From: Ligula intestinalis
Lineage: Eukaryota > Platyhelminthes > Cestoda > Diphyllobothriidea > Diphyllobothriidae
DNA length: 64,000 nucleotides
Assembly: GCA_036362985.1 (NCBI GenBank)
Contig: JAYGXS010000001.1
Coordinates: forward strand, 36,998,408-37,062,407
Direction: 5' to 3'
The first letter of the stretch is position 1. Each line of letters starts with the position of its first letter. Positions 9,117 through 20,325 of the stretch are shown one piece after another. A program made the translations under genes and the position numbers. The notes under the pieces are model-generated. The model did no database searches, was not told the origin of the DNA, and was given only the letters and a program-made list of their open reading frames with translations.

Positions 9117-10690
9117 TCACAGTGCTGGCAGTACGAAATCTTGTTGTAAAAGTCGCCTTTTGTCAAATAAAATCACATCAAGTCTTCTTTTAAATTCCGC
9201 AAATGTGTCAGCGGAAACCGTCTCGGTTGGTAGCAAGTTCCAAGGCCGGACCACGCGTTGACTGAAGAAATATTTTCGGAGGTCTAATCGGGTGCGTTCG
9301 TCTGTGATCTTGTAAGGATGGCCACGCATGTGAGTAGTGGTGGCTAATTGGAAGAAATCCTCCAATTTTAGGGAGGAAATGTGGCCCCGGATTATCCGAA
9401 ATGTCCAGAGCAGGCTGCACAGAACGTTCCTGTAAGACAAAGGAAAAAGGTCAAGTTTTATCAATCTCTTCTGATATGGTAAGTCCCTGAGACCGTCGAC
9501 CATCTTTGTCGTCCTGCGTTGCACTTGTTCAAGAAGCTCCACATCTTTCTACAACCACGGTGTCCAGACTGGCATTCCGTATTCAAGATGTGGTCTCACA
9601 AAGGTGCCAAATATTTTTCCGAAGAGTTCAGGTGGAAAGATTTTGAGCGCTCGTCTGATCCAGTGCAGGGTACTAGTTGCCTTCTGGACGGACGTTTTAC
9701 AGTGCTCTGTTTGCATCAAGTTCGCGGTTGTCCATATACCTAGATCTTTGTGTGTCTCAACCTCGTTTAATGTGGTACCATTGATTAAATAACTGTGTTT
9801 CGGTGGCACTTTTCGCCCCGGGCTTTTGTGTAGAACAAGACACTTGGATACATTAAAGTTAAGAAGCCACGTGGACGACCAGATAACCAGTTTATCGATG
9901 TTCGACTGTAGTCTCTTTGCGTCGTCAGCGCACCTAATTTCAGCTCATATTTTTATGTCATCCGCAAACATGACAGCTGGGCAATCAAGCTCATTGAGAC
10001 AGTCGTTTACGTAAATCAGGAATAGCAGCGGACCCAAAACTGAGCCTTGTGGTACACCACTCTCGACCATTGTCCATTCTGAGGTTGAGTTTCCGACAAC
10101 GATCCTCTGTTCTCTGAGGGACAAGAAACTACGATCCATTTATACATTTTTCCTTGGATTCCCACGTCCCAAATCTTCAGCAAAAGAAGCCTGTGTGGTA
10201 CAATATCGAAGGCCTTTTTGAAGTTGAAGAATATAACATCAATTTGATAGCCTTTATCAGCGGCCTTTGTCCACTTCTCCTGTGAGTAAAGAGCACTCGT
10301 GAGGCAAGAGCGTCCCGGGCGAAAGCCGTGATGTCCATTACATAGTATTTTGTTGCTTTTGAGGAAATATATGAAATGCTTCTTAATAATGTGCTCCATT
10401 ACTTTGCACGCGATGCAAGTTAGACTGACAGGACGGTAATTTGCGCAATCAAGTCGCGAACCTCCCTTATAGATGGGGGTGACGTTTGCCCACTTCCATT
10501 CTTCTGGGAGTTCGCCTTCGTCAAAAGATTTCTGGAAGATGGCAGCCAGGGGTTTGCATAGTTCGTTAGCTAATTCTCGTAGTGCTAGTGCAGGAATGTT
10601 TTCCGGCCCTGGTAATTTGGCAGGCTTAAGTTGGAGTAATTCGGCCCTGACAGTGTTGTGTAAAAACTCTAAGTCCTCGATTTTGGGCAA
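9117..10690 (-). pseudogene. Family C ORF2: RT and C-terminal domain, several frameshifts
   Basis: Reading right to left: fingers (PAKLPGPENIPAL; EEWKWANVTPIYKGGSRL; NYRPVSLTCIACKVME), HHGFRPGRSCLT, then VIFFNFKKAFDIVPH. Here the first catalytic aspartate of the F/Y-x-D-F-x-K-A-F-D motif reads asparagine. Next come [15 protein letters not shown] and VMFADDIKI (FADD box intact), HKDLGIW, PHLEYGMPVW and the C-terminal EQVQRRTTKMV, LDLFPLSYR and MRGHPYK blocks. At least three frameshifts split the frame near 10140, 9945 and 9545. The Asp-to-Asn change alone would abolish polymerase activity. The protein ends with a stop at 9117. Confidence 0.75.
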
Positions 10691-11118
10691 TGAGTAGGAG
10701 AGCAGGGGTGCAGTCCTCGGTCGATGAGCGGACCTACCGTCAGCAAAAGTTGTTAGTTCTCGGGTTTAAACGGATTCAAAGAAATCGGAGAGGAGGGAGG
10801 CTTTCATCTGGTCTTCAGTCATCAGTTGCCCATCGGCTCATCTCAGGGCAGGGATCAGTTCCTGAGATCTCTTGGTGCTTCGAATGTAACCGTACAATAT
10901 CTTGGGGTGTTCCAGCGACTTGTATAATATGTTCAACTCGTATTTCTTGCGCAGTTTAGTAGCTTCTCTATTACAAACGGTACGTTGTTGCTTATACTCC
11001 CTTAAGTGTTTATTTGAGTCGGTTAATCTGTAGCGCCTCCAGAAGCGGTTCCCTTATGTCATGGATATTTTTCAAACGTCCATCAGTACGACCACTTTTC
11101 CTCAAGATTGGTAGTTTG

Positions 11119-12585
11119 GTGTCATGAAACCGTTTTATAAATCCGGTGATAAATCGCTTACCTCCAATTATAGGTCAGTAACTCTCACCTCGGTTTTAGT
11201 GAAGGTTCTCGAAACCCTCACAAAACAAGAGATTGACAATTTTCTGGACCAAACCAACGGTTGGATTAAAGAGCAACACGGTTTTACGCACGTAAAATCT
11301 TGTGCGACAAACCTGATATTTGCCCGTGAGTCTTGGGCCGAATCGAAAGATAGGGGGTTCCCAACGCACATTGTATTAATCGACTTCAGTAAAGCGTTTG
11401 ACCTGGTTTCTTACCAACCGATCGTAAACTAGTTAGCAACTCTTGGTATTGGTGGCAACATCCTAAACTGGATCCGGTCATATTTTAGTGATAGGACTTG
11501 GAGTGTCAGTGTAGGAGGTGTATTGTCTCCTGCCGAGGTCGCATCATCTGGGGTTCCTCAAGGATCAATTCTTGACCCCACCTTGTTCTCTATCTATGTT
11601 CAGGATCTGAAACAATGCCTTTCCTCTCCGTTCGTATTGTACGCCGATGACATTATAATATGGCGTGATGTCACAGGTGCCAACGAAATAATCACCCTGC
11701 AACAGGACCTTATCCAGTTAGCCTCTTGGGCTTCTAGTAACCATTTGCCGGTCAATGCTGCGAAATCGGCGTTCATGACAATTGGATCTACTGAGGTCGT
11801 CTTACCATACTAGCTCAATGGTGTCCCACTCCGACAAGTCACGGAATTCCGCAACCTTGGAGTCATGATACAAGACAATTTGAAAACAAACTGTCACACA
11901 GCCAAAATTCGTGTGGCTGGGTTTCGGCGCTTATGGATGTTGAGCAGGAAATTCTCTTTGTGGTCTCCAGTCATATTTAAAAAGCTGTTCTCCATCTATG
12001 TTCGGCTTGTCATTGAGTTTGCGGGCCTGGCCTACTTTCCTGGCTATGCAGGAGAAATGCTGGCACTTGAATCGGTGCAACGACTGGGTTCTAGGATGGT
12101 CCCACAAATCCGTGGACTTCCCTATGAAGCACGTCTTCGCAGTTTATAATTGTCTTCTTTGGAGTATTGGCGACGTCGAGGGGATATAATTTTTCTGTTC
12201 CACTTGGTTGTGCTCAAACATTACCCAGAGTTGGATTGGATCATCATTCGAAATTACGACACTTGCCCCCGAAGCCACTCCTTTCGCCTAGTCCAGCAAC
12301 GCTCAGACCATCTGCCTCAGAATTACCGGTTTTCCCGTCGGGTCATCAAAGACTGGAATTCCCTGAGTGAGGATATTGTCTAAGCAATGTCGGTTCCCAG
12401 TTTCTAAAGACACCTTGATGCCTTTTTTTCTTATGGTCATCGATGACAACATCTACTCAACCTGTCAGCGGTTCCAACTTCCTTTCAAGGATCACCGTCC
12501 TGTTTGAGTTTATTTTTCTGTCTTGAACTACCTTTGAAGAGACTGCTCCGGGTCTTGGGCCTCTTGTCTTAAATATATTGAAATT
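11119..12585 (+). mobile_element. Family D LINE, 5'-truncated, plus strand
   Basis: Plus-strand CR1-like LINE truncated inside the RT fingers. It contains most of the RT, the C-terminal domain and about 200 bp of 3' UTR ending GGGTCTTGGGCCTC...TTAAATATA at about 12570. That terminus resembles the 3' ends of family B (GGGCC-loop-GGCCTTAAATATA), so B and D probably share a 3' recognition structure. It lies back to back with family C: the 5' ends of both face each other at about 11118. Confidence 0.75.
11124..12383 (+). pseudogene. Family D ORF2: RT and C-terminal domain, internal stops
   Basis: In order: FYKSGDKSLTSNYRSVTLTSV (fingers, split by a space here only in description), EQHGFTHVKSC, VLIDFSKAFDLV with the catalytic aspartate, a stop at 11430, SSGVPQGSILDP, FVLYADDIIIW with the YADD box, another stop at 11811, then FRNLGVMI, VIEFAGLAYFP and LESVQRLGSRMV (the C-terminal R-Q/R block), a stop near 12147, and NYRFSRRVIKDWNSL, the usual end of these proteins. 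Catalytic residues are intact; the damage is three stops and the missing N-terminal half. Confidence 0.75.
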
Positions 12586-12589
12586 GAAC

Positions 12590-13695
12590 ATGAAGAGTAA
12601 CTGAGAGCTTAGATGCCAGAATAACACCAAGGTTGTTTGTCAGTTCGACCATCGCAAACGAAAATGTCTAACATTTGCCCGAGAGCAAGGACAGTGACTG
12701 TGGTCATGTATAGGGAAAGTAGACGCGCCGCCATCCACTTCAATCTAAGCCTTCTCAACCGCACCAGATGGTGACAAGACGAAATCAAGATAACCGAGCA
12801 GGGAGATGCTGTAGGCCGCAGCCAGAAACACTGCCTAACTTAGTATTTTTCGTCAGTAGACGTTGCGCGGGTACTAATGCACTGTCTACCCTTATTCACT
12901 TATAGTAGGTATCTAGCCAGACTTTAGTCAGACAAGACTAGTAATGCTATAGTGGTCTTGTCTGACTGACGCCCTCCTAACGCTTGACGCAACAGACGAG
13001 GTCACTCAGCGCTAATAACCAGCAGGAGAGCCAGCCGTAATCCAAGTGGGGTTTTAGCAGCAGGCATGCCAACGGCAGCGAGAAGGGACATTGTCTGGTT
13101 GCATCGAAATTTATTGGCCAGACAGACTGCATCGATCATGGCGTGCATGCGTCCTATTCGCAGCCGAGAGAGACCAGCTGTTCGGACCCTACCGTTGCGA
13201 ACACTAACAAGGCAAACTGATTTGCCGTTTAGGTTCAACGCAGCCAACCAGGCTTCCTCCCAAGTAGTCGAGATGACCAATTTCCTAAAACATGCTGATG
13301 CACACGTAGCTGATAACTTTCCTCCTACCAGCACACAGACCCAGTGGCCCACGCGGACATGAGATGACCGTTCCTCCTCCCAATCGGCACTGGTGGCATT
13401 AACGTGCCTCCTGCAAGCCAGCCACACGAATACCAGCTGTTCGAACTGTACCTCCCTCCCTATATTTCACTAATCTTCCTTCGTTTCATCTCTTTCAAAG
13501 ACCTACAAACGACTGAGTCGTTCCTGAATATCCTGTATATTGTTTATACATATTTGAAAGTGCTTCTAAGCAATTAGGCGTATTGTTTACTAAATCTGCT
13601 TCAAATATTTGCAATACACTACACACCGTCGAAAGATTTTCGCTATTTTGAATATTAGTCAACACACTACGTCACAGTTACAAAGGAAAATTTAA
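12590..13695. other. Unassigned spacer, moderately GC-rich
   Basis: No recognised element. Two overlapping open frames on opposite strands (13002-13427 minus and 13066-13362 plus) show no family motif and look like chance frames in GC-rich sequence. A 13 bp perfect inverted repeat lies at 12926-12967. Confidence 0.5.
12926..12967. repeat. Hairpin-forming inverted repeat, 13 bp arms
   Basis: AGTCAGACAAGAC at 12926-12938 and its exact reverse complement at 12955-12967, with a 16-base loop. No U run follows, and function is unknown. Confidence 0.8.
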
Positions 13696-13699
13696 CATT

Positions 13700-14058
13700 T
13701 TGAATTTAATCGTTTCGTTTGCAACTAAAATGGAAGTAGAAACTATTGCTCTCGATAATCCTACAAGGCTGCCAGCGGGGCCGGGAATCGAACCGCAGAG
13801 GCCTCGGGTGGAAGTCAAATGGCTAACGAATGGAGCTATAAAAGCGTACAGCCGTAAAGAGCAAATTCAGTCATCAAATATAAAAGATCGGTCACGAAGC
13901 TTATTGAAAAGTCCTCCTGCCAAGCGAACTAAAAGTCTTAAAAGTTTAAGAGATGAATCTCATAAAGATGAAGCCTGCATATCACATTTTACCCTTCTTT
14001 ACAAATTTATGAAACTTGAGTTGGTGGTTAATAGACTTAGTGTAGAGATGGAAGAGCT
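13700..14058 (+). pseudogene. Family E LINE ORF1, N-terminal fragment, plus strand
   Basis: Plus-strand fragment homologous to the start of the family E ORF1 found on the minus strand at 17664-18146. Shared blocks are KSPPAKRT, SLRDESHKDEA (SLSDETNEDEA in the other copy), FTLLYKFMKLE and LSVEMEEL, a probable coiled coil. The homology stops after MEEL at about 14056, exactly where the 3' tail of the minus-strand family E element begins, so that element probably inserted here. The encoded N-terminus overlaps an antisense tRNA-like stretch (13779-13830). The remaining codons to 14083 read into the neighbour. Confidence 0.7.
13779..13830 (-). repeat. tRNA-like module (antisense) in family E 5' region
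   Basis: On the minus strand this reads CGTTAGCCATTTGACTT ... GGTTCGATTCCCGG, a B-box-like segment preceded by a weak A-box. A comparable module lies at the same distance (about 130 bp) from the conserved CTCCTGCCAAGCGAAC of the other family E copy (18196-18275). It is too degenerate to be a functional tRNA. Confidence 0.5.
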
Positions 14059-14181
14059 AAGTCACTTAAAGTCACTTTATTAAGGGAAGATGGCTTTCGC
14101 CCTTGAGCTCCTTATTCATAACTAAAATCCCATAATAGGTCCACCGTAACAATAGTACATAATAAAAATGTAGGCTTAACA

Positions 14182-15577
14182 TCAGGGAAAAGTGTGAGCC
14201 AGTTGCAAGGTGCTGTTACTGACACTTTGTTCATTATATCTGCCACAGTTTCTCAGCAAATGAGAATCAAGTTTGTGTTTAAAAATGTCAACAGTATCTG
14301 AGAGGACCACATCTTCCGGGAGTCCGTTCCACCCTCTGAGAGAAGGCGTTTCGACGAACGTTGATACGGGCCGGTTTCCTCTGTAGTTTAAAAGGATGAC
14401 CTCGCAGATGGTCAGTCCGAGACAATTCGAAGAAATCATCAAATTCTAGGGCGCAGTCTTGGCCTCTAACAATACGGTAGGTTTGTATGAGGTCCCCGCG
14501 GAGTTGCCTATAATTGAGAGGGAAAAGATCAAGTTCGGTCAGTCTGTCTTCATAAGGCAGATGATCAAGATTCTTGACCATCTTCGTAGCACTCGCCTGC
14601 ACTCGTTCCAGGTGCAGGTAATACTTCTTGAACCACGGACGCCAGGCCTGGACAGCATACTTCAAGTGGGACCGAGCAAACGCTCCGTAGGTTTTCCTGA
14701 AGAGCTCCTTGTCAATGTTAACGAATCCCTGCCTAATCGCAAACAGCACCTGTGTTGCGCGTTTAGCTGCCTTTACACACTGAGTAGATGGTTTAAGTGA
14801 GGAATTTATAAGAACACCGAGATCATTTTGTTCGTTCACATCTGAAAGTGGGTGCCCATCGAGGAGGTATTGGAAGGCATCGTTCTCCTCATCAGTCCTT
14901 CAAATACGGAGTCTTAAAACCACACACTTACTAATGTTGAAGTTTAAAAGCCAACGAGCAGACCAGCAGCTAAGTCGATTGAGACTCTCTTGAAGCGCTT
15001 TCCTATCGGCGTCAGACCTGGTGGCTCTACAGAGTTTGACGTCGTCGGCAAACATGATAGCGCTGCAACCCAGGTCGTTGACGCAGTCGTTGATATAGAT
15101 AAGGAAGAGCAGTGGCCCTAAGACAGAGCCTTGGGGGATGCCACTCAGCACAGATGTAGGGTTTGACTTTGAGTCACCGATGTACACAGTTTGCGATCAC
15201 CCTGTGAGAAAATCAGTGATGCATGCCAGTAGGTTTCCTCTTATGCCAATTTCTGATAATTTATACATTAGACGCTTATGTGGGACGCTGTCGACTGCCT
15301 TTTTGAAGTCCATATAGATGACGTCAACCTTACCATCTTCATCCAGTGCGCGAGTCCACTGCTCAGTGGAGAGTAGAAGGCTGGAAAGGCAAGAATGGTT
15401 CTTTCTGAAGCCGTGTTGGAGCCCTGACAGTAGGTTGTTCTCCTCCAAGAACTTCATTGTCGTCTTCTTAATTATCGTTTCCATCACCTTACAGCAAATG
15501 TAAGTTAGGCTGACGGGCCGGTAATTGTTGACCTTCGTGCGGGTTCCGCCCTTGTATATCGGGTAAATATTTGCCAT
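14182..15577 (-). pseudogene. Family E ORF2, RT and C-terminal domain
   Basis: Reading right to left: MANIYPIYKGGTRTK and NNYRPVSLTYICCKVME (fingers), LQHGFRKNHSC, VIYMDFKKAVDSVPH with the first aspartate present, a break near 15190, then [14 protein letters not shown] and AIMFADDVKLCR (FADD), LSKCVVL-like thumb residues, a break near 14870, and the C-terminal domain (EQNDLGVLI, SHLKYAVQAWRPW, ERVQASATKMV, LDLFPLNYRQLRGDL, LRGHPFK, FSQRVERTPG). All catalytic residues appear intact; two frameshifts separate the three open parts. The C-terminal domain is close in pattern to families C and the 56.8 kb fragment. Confidence 0.8.
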
Positions 15578-17050
15578 TTTCCATTCAGATGGCAGTTTTC
15601 CTAGTTCAAATGAAGAACGAAAGATATATGCTAGGGGTTCTTAGAGTTCGCTTGCCAATTCTTTCAAGAACTTGGCTGGTATATTGTCTGGACCGGATGA
15701 CTTTGCTTCTTTGAGGTTCTGCAGCTCCCTCTCAACAACAGATGTTGGAGATAATACACAATGAAGTGCCAGACCGGCGTTTACAGCAGCACTGTTGGCA
15801 TTATCAAAAGAAAGCTAAGTTACCCTAGTGAATATCGAGGCACAGAACCGGCTACAGTACTCGGCTTTCTCGTCATTCTCAACGAATTCTCCGCCATCAT
15901 CATTCTTAAGTACTGCGACAGGATCCTTGTTTTTTAATCTACTGTTAATATAGCGGAATAGAATTTTGGGCTTTTCTTCGGCCTGTTGGAGGATTCTTGA
16001 TTCATAGTTTTTCCTGTGCTGGCGAATTGATTTTTTTACTGCATATCTTTGGCTTCGGAATTCCTCGAGGTGTACTGGCGACCCAGATTTCCTGAATAAC
16101 TTCCATTTCCTATTCTTCTGCTTCAGTTGCCTGTTAAGCTCTCTCGTCAACCAGGCTGAACGACTAGTCGTCTTGTGCTCCTTGACCGGACAAATGCGCT
16201 TAAGCAGATCTAATGCAACTCTCTTGAGTGATCTCCAATCCTCCTCCGGATCCCCCTTGAGTAGGCAGTCCCAATTAACGGACGATAGTGCATTCTTCAT
16301 TGAATTGAGATCTGCCTTCCATATGTTTGGCTGGTCCTCCGTCTTCCTTAGCCGTTGAGTATGGAGTGAGATATCCCACATTAGCGTCGTATGGTCACTC
16401 TTACCGAGCGGAGCACTTGAATGCACTTCATCTATGTAGGATGAATCCTTCGTGAAAATGAGATCCAAACAAGTAGCCCGCTGGTTTTCTCGAAATCTGG
16501 TTATGCCCTTAAGGTTATGAACAAGAGACAGGTCAAGCGTGAGATCCATTAACTTGGAACTAAAGGAAGTAGACGCCGCCTCAACTGTCAGGTTGTTCCA
16601 TTTAATTGCAAGGGCGTTGAAGTCACCAACGATGAGAACTTCCTGGTGGCTAGCAGCTTCTTTCACCAGACCAAGGAGCGAGTCGTCGGCTCCACTGAGA
16701 ATGTTTGGTGGCCGGTAAATGGCCAGGAATTCAAGGTTCTGTGAATTCGCCTTCTTGATCTTTAAGCAGACGGACTCATACTTCAGGGCTACAGTGTGTT
16801 CTCTTTCTTCAACAGAGATTTTAGTTCTGACATACACGACAACCTCACCCCCTTGTCGGTTTTGGCGGTCTTTGCGGAAAAGCTGGTATGCTGGAATCTA
16901 AATCTCCGAATCTGCGATTTTTGTTTTTAGCCATGTTTACGTTATGGCAACTTCATCGGGTTTCCGCTCCGAAAGTACTGCCTTGAGTTTCTTAATTTTT
17001 GAGGGAAGACTTTGGGCATAAGTGCAAAGAAAGCTCAATTTAGACTTAGT
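15578..17050 (-). pseudogene. Family E ORF2, endonuclease and linker, stop at the catalytic Glu
   Basis: AP-endonuclease domain followed by a long basic linker. Motifs: LCTYAQSLPSKIKKL (start of domain, N to Y drift in the N-R/A-S block), then DEVAIT followed by TAA and TW, where related elements have E-T-W. The catalytic glutamate codon appears to be the stop. The frame resumes at QNRQGGEVVVYV, YRPPN, VGDFN, FRENQRATCLDLIFT and GKSDHTTLMW. The open stretch 15815-16837 also carries the linker with SAWLTRELNRQLKQK and RYAVKKSIRQHRK. The conserved EAKSSGPDNIPAKFL block that begins the RT follows before 15600 after a stop at 15815. Confidence 0.75.
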
Positions 17051-17054
17051 CACC

Positions 17055-18146
17055 ACTTTATGCAGGCGGTTGCCTCTTGCGTGAGATTGCATGCAGGGAG
17101 CTGTCGTTGCTGATGGAGACGGACTGTTGTCCATCCCGACTAGGCTGTTAGTGTTATCGGCTTTCTCCAGAAGAGTGACCTCTGGACATGGACGATCTGC
17201 CCGTTCAGAATTCAAAGATTGCTCTCGCTGAGTTCGCATCTCCTGTGGAGTTCTACTTTTAGCAACCTCCATTTCTCCCGCTCCGCGGGGAAAAAATCCC
17301 GCTAAAAAAACCGTCGGGTGTGAGTATCTAAGTATTGGTTTCCTGCTTAACAATAGCTGGACCTCAGCCTCACTCTTCAGAACAACCTTCAGTGGTCTTG
17401 GTTGGCGTTGTTCATCTTTTGAGTCTGTTGAACGGCCCATTCGGAATTCTATTAGAACTTCGACTTTCTCCCCACCCTTTAGGAGGAATTTCAGATATTC
17501 TTCAAATAACTTCCTGTCCTCTTCTAATCTTGATTTCGGGGTATCGGAAGTACCTTCTGTCATGCCTTTTATGACTATGCAGTTTATACGAGTGGCAGTC
17601 ACCTTCCGACGGTCGTCCCCTTCTGCTTCTCTAGGGTTTTTTAGGACAGATTCGCTTCGAGGTTCAGCGCTCCTGTTCGTTTTGGCCTGCGAAGGTGCCC
17701 TTTTTTGTTTGGCTCGTGTTCAAGCTCGGCCAAATTATATTAGCACTTAGACTTGGTTGGCCTTTTTTGGGAGCCCGAGAGCGCTTCTTCGTTCTCTGAG
17801 AAGCCAGTGGGTCGAACGTTTCCCCTGTCCATGGCAGACTACCAACTCCGTCAAGCACCCTGGCTGCCGAATCATTTTTGTGGCTAGACACTTCAGCGAA
17901 GGATTTTGCTTCTCCGTACGTTAGGTTTCCTCGCTCAAGTTCACGCATCGCCAGTTTCTCCTCACGAGTGAGAAATCGAGAAAAAAATTTCAGCTCCTCC
18001 ATCTCCACTCTAAGACTAGTAACTACCTTCTCAAGGTTTATTAATTTGTTCAAAAGGGTAAAATATGATACGGAGGCTTCATCTTCGTTAGTTTCATCAC
18101 TTAAACTTTTACGACTAATAGTTCGCTTGGCAGGAGGAGATTTCAA
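17055..18146 (-). pseudogene. Family E ORF1, coiled-coil and possible RRM-like region
   Basis: Two minus-strand frames. The first (17664-18146) holds KSPPAKRTISRKS, a heptad-rich helix (FTLLNKLINLEKVVTSL; LTREEKLAMRELERG) and a basic stretch (RTKKRSRAPKKG). After a frameshift near 17640 the second (17055-17602) starts MTATRINCIVIKGM and contains KLFEEYLKFLL and RPLKVVLKSEAEVQLLL. This beta-alpha-beta pattern is compatible with the RRM-like core of CR1 or L1 ORF1 proteins. It then runs without a stop directly into the endonuclease N-terminus (about 17053). The role would be RNA binding and multimerisation; the RRM call is inference from pattern only. Confidence 0.6.
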
Positions 18147-18195
18147 AGAACTTCTAGATCGAGTTTCTGTAGTAAGTAATGGAATTTGGAATCTA

Positions 18196-18275
18196 TCACT
18201 GCATCCTGTGATGGTGAGGAAAGATAGACGCTCGACTTCTATGCGAGGGGCTCAGGGTTCGAATCCGGGCAGTGG
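18196..18275 (+). repeat. tRNA-like module upstream of family E
   Basis: Plus-strand sequence with GATAGACGCTCGACTTC, then GCGAGGGGCTCAGGG and TTCGAATCCGGGC, a good B box and a plausible A-box region. A similar A-box part (GAGTTGATTAGACGCTCAAC) recurs at 18490-18515. It is antisense to the LINE. It could be a tRNA pseudogene or a SINE head; no acceptor stem can be paired convincingly. Confidence 0.5.
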
Positions 18276-18299
18276 TGTGACTTTTTTCCTTGTTGCGAT

Positions 18300-18790
18300 G
18301 ATGTCGGAATTTCGAATGCAGGCACTGGCGAACATTCCTTCCCGTCTTCCAAAGCTGTATCGCACATATTTTCAATTGTTTCTGTCACCATCTTTTCACA
18401 ACAGACCGTTAATGAATCAAATTGAAAAGTGGATTGCTTTTTGACTGTTAATAACCGATTTTGATTACTGTCATCCTATGTCTTCGTGGTGGAGTTGATT
18501 AGACGCTCAACTTGGTGTTCGTAAATTGACTCTACTGAACTCAAGAGGCTTTTAGCCGTTTTAGCGGGGGTGATTACGTTGCATCAATCTTGCGACTTCT
18601 GCCCTCGAAATTACGACTAGGGCTTTGAAACCAAATCATCAGGATCTGAATATTCTCGAGACCTTCAAAAGCTGAGTCATTTCCAATATTGAATATATTG
18701 TTACCAATAAATTTAAAGTGATTATTAACAAATAGCTGCAGTATTGTTAAGTAAGCGCTGATTATTTGTCGTAAGTCAGTCTGAAAATCA
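18300..18790. other. Spacer between family E and family B elements
   Basis: No coding feature recognised. It contains one partial tRNA-like A-box segment near 18490-18515 and otherwise plain mixed sequence. Confidence 0.5.
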
Positions 18791-18929
18791 GATTAACTGG
18801 TTTTTTCTGAACGTAATAATTAATGAAGTTTATTTAACAATTTTGAAGGGCTTTTAACAATCGTGGTAAAATCCTATAGGCTGAGTTTTTCTAGACCTTC
18901 TCACATTTAAATCATATTTCCATCAAATT

Positions 18930-20325
18930 ATGAGAACAAAATTACACCTCGTCGTAGGATATCAGCCCCCAGACCCAAGCGGTGCCTGACCACACCTACT
19001 AGCCAATGCCTTGATACCAACATACAGCCCATTGAAAAGGCTAAGCAAATTGATTTATCTGCATTACAGAACTGTAATGTCTTCATGCTGAAGTTTGGAT
19101 CTGTTTTGTCAATTCTAGGGAACCTCTTTGAAGGTCAGTTATCCAATGTTCATTCACAAGACTGCAAAAAGCTAGACTCCCTCGTGCATCTAATAACCAC
19201 GGAAGCTTTTGATAGACAAAAGCGTATTAATAACTTTATACTTCAAAACGCTCGGGCGGGTTCAACTAAAAAATTGCGGAAGCAAAGCGCCTCCAATCGC
19301 ATAGCAAGAATCCGCCCATACTAGGTAAATTGTTTTCACCGATCAAGGTGGACTCAATCTTTGCACAACGAGGTCGCAGTTCTCGATATTTGGACACGAC
19401 TAAAAGTTTGCTGTGCCGAGATCTTACACCGATGGAGCGAAGAAATGCGGCTCTCCAGTCAAATAGACCAATGACTTCTCCACCTACTGTTCATAAGTCT
19501 GGTCGTAGTTCCGATAGCATCAATGCACATGCTAATCCTGCACCCCGGATATCTGGTAATACACCCGCTAACGTCAGTACACCTGCTATCCCTGCCTCCC
19601 GAATGTCTATTCATAGGCCCAAAACATGAGTGCACCAATTAGCCCATCCCTCTCGATGTCGGGACCTGCAAGCCCCGCCGCTGCACCATATACTGCAATT
19701 ACAATTAGTCTGAATTCATTGTTTGTCAAACGATCGATCAATTCTGTTGCCTTTAACTTTGCAACAAGCTCATCAATAATGTCACCAATACCGTCGAAAG
19801 CGTTTAGGCCGACCGCTTCCCAACCACAACCTAGCTCATCCCTTGACCGTGCGAGTCATATTATTCTCCGTATAATGCGTTATCGAACACGTCGGGCCTG
19901 AACCACGAAAAATTTGATTTGCACGGCAGTAACCCAAACTGGTGTAGTTTTAAATCGAATTGGAGTTGCCGTACAGGATATTCATTGATGAGAACTACTA
20001 GTCCTTACGCAAATGGCCCCAACACTAATTTTATATCACCGTTTCCCCTCTCAATTCCTTTACCCACCCTCATCCACCCAAACCCGCAAACTTCTGCATG
20101 CCTTCTAGCCTCCCCCCATTCCTCCTAAATGGCCCAGAAGCTTATTTTGGTCCATCCTCTCCTCATTTTCCCATGCCAGAAAGTGAGGTCCCTAGATATA
20201 TCAGACCTTATCAGCAATCCATTATTGGCTACCCATATACAAATAGCTCTATACCCGTCAGTACTTATTCCCCAAATAACAATGGCCTACAGTTTGCCTA
20301 TGCACCTCCAAATTCTTTTTTATGA
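18930..20325 (+). pseudogene. Family B ORF1, copy 3, frameshifted
   Basis: Gag-like ORF1 homologous to 4907-6162. The ATG at about 18930 is followed within a few codons by a one-base loss. The frame resumes in FGSVLSILGNLF (19085) and reads through the point where copy 1 stops, giving DRQKRINNFILQNARAG and KKLRKQSASNR. Another frame change leads to DLTPMERRNAALQ, a Pro/Ser-rich part with only two of the 18-residue repeats, and a C-terminal part (FLLNGPEAYFGPSSPHF, ending PPNSFL) that is absent from copy 1. Its TGA stop (20323-20325) overlaps the ORF2 ATG (20322-20324). Function in RNA binding is inferred from position. Confidence 0.65.

Larger units (their letters stand above)
8941..11118 (-). 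mobile_element. Family C LINE (5'-truncated), minus strand
   Basis: Minus-strand CR1-like LINE containing linker, RT and C-terminal domain plus a 3' UTR of about 170 bp. The 3' UTR includes an eleven-base G run on the plus strand (9023-9033) and ends, on the minus strand, with a CAAGGGT...TTACCCTTAAAATATA-like terminus at about 8940. The endonuclease and any ORF1 are absent. Its 5' linker (RSTKRSQELIPAL, then NKHLREYKQQRTVC) reaches to at least 11040. Family C and family E are related in the C-terminal half (both have an LDLFPL-Y-R block and an MRGHP/LRGHP block). Confidence 0.75.
14058..18150 (-). mobile_element. Family E LINE, nearly full length (ORF1 and ORF2), minus strand
   Basis: About 4.1 kb minus-strand CR1-like LINE with ORF1 (about 17055-18146), ORF2 (about 14182-17050) and a short 3' UTR. 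The 3' end reads CCCTTAATAAAGTGAC then TTTAAGTGACTTA, a short tandem of an AAGTGACTT unit, adjacent to the broken plus-strand ORF1 fragment. The 5' boundary is uncertain, because sequence beyond 18150 includes a tRNA-like module also found next to the other family E copy. Damage is light: a stop at the endonuclease catalytic glutamate, a frameshift in ORF1, one in RT and one before the C-terminal domain. Confidence 0.8.

Noticed and set aside
13002..13427. 141-codon minus-strand frame overlapping a 98-codon plus-strand frame
   Set aside because: Opposite overlapping frames in GC-richer sequence with no domain, no second copy and biased composition; most likely chance.
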